A DNA stretch of 41,533 nucleotides from JAMIFN01 sp035906235. Its GTDB lineage: Bacteria > Pseudomonadota > Gammaproteobacteria > Burkholderiales > Burkholderiaceae_C. The stretch lies in contig JAMIFN010000054.1 in assembly GCA_035906235.1 (NCBI GenBank), positions 1 through 41,533 of the forward strand, read 5' to 3'. The position numbers and the translations under genes were made by a program. Positions 39,461 to 41,533 of the stretch are shown here, piece by piece (within the stretch, counting starts at the first letter, position 1; each line of letters begins with the position of its first letter). Under the pieces are notes generated by a model that did no database searches, was not told the origin of the DNA, and was given only the letters and a program-made list of their open reading frames with translations.

Positions 39461-40645
39461 ATGAGCAATAAAGAAATCGCCATCATCGGCGTGGGCATGC
39501 ACCCTTGGGGCAAATGGGGCAAAAACTTTGTGGAATACGGCGTAGTCGCCGCCCGCGCTGCTTTGAAAGACGCAGGCATCCACTGGCGCGATGTCGGCTT
39601 TGTCTCGGGCGCGGCCACCATCCGCAACGGCTACCCCGGCCAAGTGGCGGGCGCAACTTTTGCCCAGGCTTTGGGTTGGAACGGTGCGCAGGTCAACACC
39701 AGCTACGCCGCCTGTGCTTCAGGCTCGCAAGCCTTGGCTGCAGCGCGTAGCAAAATTTTGAGTGGCGAAACTGAAGTGGCTTTGGTTATCGGCTCAGACA
39801 CCACGCCCAAAGGCTTTTTAGCGCCAGCCAAGGGTGAGCGCCCAGACGACCCTGATTGGGTGCGCTTTCGCCTGGGCATCACCAACCCTACTTACTTTGC
39901 ACTCTACGCCCGCCGCCGTATGGAAGTTTATGGCGACACGCTAGAAGACTTTGCCGCCGTCAAGGTGAAAAACGCCGCCCACGGTTTCACTAACCCCTAT
40001 GCGCGTTACCGCAAACAGTTCTCGGCTGCCGATGTCGCCGCCAGCCCCATGGTGGCCGACCCCCTGCGCTTGATGGATGTGTGCGCCACTTCTGACGGCG
40101 CGGCTGCGCTGATTGTGTGCAGCTTGGATTACGCCAAAAAACTCGGCAAAGCCGATGCGGTGAAAGTGGCCGCGATTTCTACCGTCACACCCACCTACCC
40201 CTCGGCCATTATTGAAATGCCTGATTTGGCTACCGATTCCGCCGTGCTGGGCAACCCCCAATCCTTCCGCGCCGCGCTGCCGCGCAAAGCCTATGAAGAA
40301 GCGGGCATCAGCCCCAAAGATGTCAGCGTGGTCGAATGCTATGACCTCTCCACCGCCCTAGAACTGGACTGGCTGGAAGACCTGCAATTGTGCGAGCGCG
40401 GCGAAGCGGCCAAACTGCTGCGCGCGGGCGAAACCAAAATCGGTGGCCGCCTGCCCGTCAATCCATCAGGTGGCTTGGCTTGCTTTGGCGAAGCCGTGCC
40501 GGCGCAGGCGCTGGCGCAAGTGTGCGAACTGACCTGGCAACTGCGCGGCCAAGCAGGCGAGCGCCAAGTGGCTAATGCCAAAGTGGGTATCACCGCCAAC
40601 CAAGGCTTGTTTGGGCATGGCTCGAGTGTGATTGTGAAGCGGTAG
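39461..40645 (+). CDS. SCP-x-type thiolase / steroid aldolase-like protein
   Basis: 394 residues, thiolase fold of the lipid-transfer (Ltp/SCP-x) group. Nucleophile-site motif ACASGSQA with Cys85, the late motif VVECYDLSTALELDWLEDL in the place of the ExYD-type segment seen in Ltp2-like aldolases, and NPSGGLACFGEAVPAQALAQ. There is no C-terminal SCP2 domain. With the DUF35 partner it could act as a retro-aldolase or thiolase on a steroid side-chain or ring-derived CoA ester. The thiolase family is secure; the exact reaction is inferred from neighbours. Confidence 0.8.
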   Translation: MSNKEIAIIGVGMHPWGKWGKNFVEYGVVAARAALKDAGIHWRDVGFVSGAATIRNGYPGQVAGATFAQALGWNGAQVNTSYAACASGSQALAAARSKILSGETEVALVIGSDTTPKGFLAPAKGERPDDPDWVRFRLGITNPTYFALYARRRMEVYGDTLEDFAAVKVKNAAHGFTNPYARYRKQFSAADVAASPMVADPLRLMDVCATSDGAAALIVCSLDYAKKLGKADAVKVAAISTVTPTYPSAIIEMPDLATDSAVLGNPQSFRAALPRKAYEEAGISPKDVSVVECYDLSTALELDWLEDLQLCERGEAAKLLRAGETKIGGRLPVNPSGGLACFGEAVPAQALAQVCELTWQLRGQAGERQVANAKVGITANQGLFGHGSSVIVKR

Positions 40646-40680
40646 CCTGCACATTAAGTGGATTTTCGAAAGTAGATGGG

Positions 40681-41052
40681 ATGAAATCACTGGAGGAAAT
40701 AGATGAGGCTGGTTTTTATCGAATTCCGGAAATTCGTGAGCCAACCCTCTTTGATGGCATCGTTTTGAATGTAGTCCCTAAACTTTTCAAACTTGCGGAA
40801 ATGTTAACCTTGGCCGGTTTTGTCGAGTTCGCGGCACAAAAGACAAGCAGTTGGCCGCTCAAGGGGCTTTCGATTCTTTTATTCATTTCCGTTATTTTTG
40901 TATGTTTATCGGGGTGGACTGAATTCATAAAAAAAATGAAATTTCGTAGGCGTTGGGTTATGCAAGTCGTATCGTGGCTGTTGATTCCAGTCGGATTCTT
41001 TTTTATCTTGGCTGTGATTGGCTCAGTTTATCAATTCGCTCGAGCGTATTGA
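40681..41052 (+). CDS. Small membrane protein, function unknown
   Basis: 123 residues with two predicted membrane helices (about 66-80, LSILLFISVIFVCLSGW, and about 93-117, VVSWLLIPVGFFFILAVIGSV) separated by a basic loop (KKMKFRRRW). It is more AT-rich than the genes before it, has only a weak ribosome site and starts 35 bases after the thiolase stop. I do not recognise the family. Confidence 0.55.
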   Translation: MKSLEEIDEAGFYRIPEIREPTLFDGIVLNVVPKLFKLAEMLTLAGFVEFAAQKTSSWPLKGLSILLFISVIFVCLSGWTEFIKKMKFRRRWVMQVVSWLLIPVGFFFILAVIGSVYQFARAY

Positions 41053-41325
41053 GAACGGGAATTGTTCGATTTTCAGGTCATAGCCTACCCACCCTCTTTG
41101 TCGCAAAATCCAAATGGATGAGCTTACGCATGGCCGCGCCTCTGCAGCGGTTTGCGCCAAGCGCCAAGGCTTTTCGGGTGTTTCATCCATCAGGCTGTAG
41201 ATAGAAAAGCTGCCAATAAAGTAGAACGCGCAAATGGCCGAGCCACGCACCGAAGCCAGCGATGTTTAGCTCCATTCACGCCGCGCATGAGTGATGTGCA
41301 TCTTGCTTGATGTTGCTGTACGACT
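41053..41325. other. Non-coding or decayed region
   Basis: No convincing gene. A minus-strand frame at 41023-41250 would give 75 residues with one hydrophobic stretch (AICAFYFIGSFSIYS) but no ribosome site or family match, and it may be a gene remnant. Confidence 0.4.
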
Positions 41326-41424
41326 GGGAGCCTCTAAAAACCCCTGAAATCCAGGATTTTGCACTTGCAACTCATTGATTTTATTGGGGCTGTTTTTTGG
41401 AAATTGATGTTTTTAGAGGTTCCC
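41326..41424. mobile_element. 99-bp MITE-like element with terminal inverted repeats
   Basis: The ends GGGAGCCTCTAAAAAC (41326-41341) and, inverted, GGGAACCTCTAAAAAC (41409-41424) match at 15 of 16 positions. GACT borders the element on both sides (41322-41325 and 41425-41428), as a 4-base target duplication would. There is no room for a transposase. The end sequence resembles those of IS5-type elements as I remember them; the source element is not in the window. Confidence 0.75.
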
Positions 41425-41498
41425 GACTGTTTAGTCGGAGGCCATCGGTTCACACGAAAACTTCTATCGCGATCTCAAACGCTGACAGATCGGCGGCC

Positions 41499-41533
41499 TC
41501 AGTAGTGATAGCGCAGCTGCACCACCCAAATTT
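41499..41533 (-). CDS. Probable 3' end of an outer-membrane protein gene (partial)
   Basis: The minus strand entering from the right edge reads IWVVQLRYHY then stop. Alternating hydrophobic residues and a terminal aromatic residue are the usual C-terminal strand of an outer-membrane beta-barrel. Only ten codons are visible, so the family cannot be told. Confidence 0.35.
   Translation of the reverse strand, partial: IWVVQLRYHY

Noticed and set aside
41023..41250. 75-codon minus-strand open frame near the right end
   Set aside because: Overlaps the small membrane protein gene, has no ribosome site and matches nothing recognisable; at most a remnant.

Overview
The window is a chimera. About the first 575-590 bases are eukaryotic: read on the minus strand they encode part of an RBR-type RING/IBR protein, and its reading frame continues in register through three TAG codons, as expected where UAG means glutamine (most ciliates). 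Everything to the right is bacterial. Protein families and gene pairs (tsaC, metK facing lpxL, ubiJ-ubiB, the pst-pho operon, uup, trxC), moderately high GC and TTG/GTG starts point to Burkholderiales, most likely a freshwater Comamonadaceae. The genus cannot be fixed by reading. A plausible reading is a bacterium co-sampled with, or living with, a ciliate.

Layout. 0.57-2.1 kb: ATM1-type ABC exporter missing its N-terminus at the junction. 2.2-9.0 kb (minus): complete phosphate operon pstS-pstC-pstA-pstB-phoU-phoB-phoR with a Pho box before pstS. 9.2-10.2 kb: tsaC/sua5. 10.3-12.4 kb: a full-length bacterial homologue of steroid 5-alpha-reductase overlapping a gspC-like gene, with gspG divergent. 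12.5-14.6 kb: ubiJ-ubiB. 14.7-17.8 kb: a secreted M14 carboxypeptidase translationally coupled to metK; metK has a long leader containing a terminator-like hairpin; lpxL is divergent. 17.8-22.7 kb: isolated leuD, a LuxR-type regulator, isolated trpE and a Pta-like acyltransferase. 22.8-26.5 kb: a SCO-like membrane protein and a NarX/NarL-type two-component pair. 26.5-27.8 kb: a poly-glycine lipoprotein inside a duplicated promoter-terminator arrangement. 27.9-30.9 kb: uup, trxC and an O-methyltransferase. 31.0-34.7 kb: YCF48-like propeller plus RND/MMPL transporter. 34.8-40.6 kb: steroid-ring catabolism genes (TesB/HsaC-type extradiol dioxygenase, IpdA, IpdB, a DUF35 protein and an SCP-x-type thiolase/aldolase) interrupted by an SH3-domain lipoprotein. 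40.7 kb to the end: a small membrane protein, a 99-bp MITE-like element and the probable 3' end of an outer-membrane protein gene.

A short interspersed repeat (core close to AGCTGCTCAGGCAGGTTTT, then CGGCCTAAAA) occurs about ten times, roughly every 4 kb. It lies mostly between genes, but one copy is read in frame inside uup and two lie inside likely operons.

The pst-pho block senses and imports phosphate. The right-hand third looks like uptake or envelope handling (YCF48-RND) followed by cleavage of ring A and of the last (C/D) rings of a steroid nucleus. The 5-alpha-reductase homologue is a second possible steroid-active gene in the same window. No tRNA, rRNA, CRISPR array, prophage or intact transposase was found.
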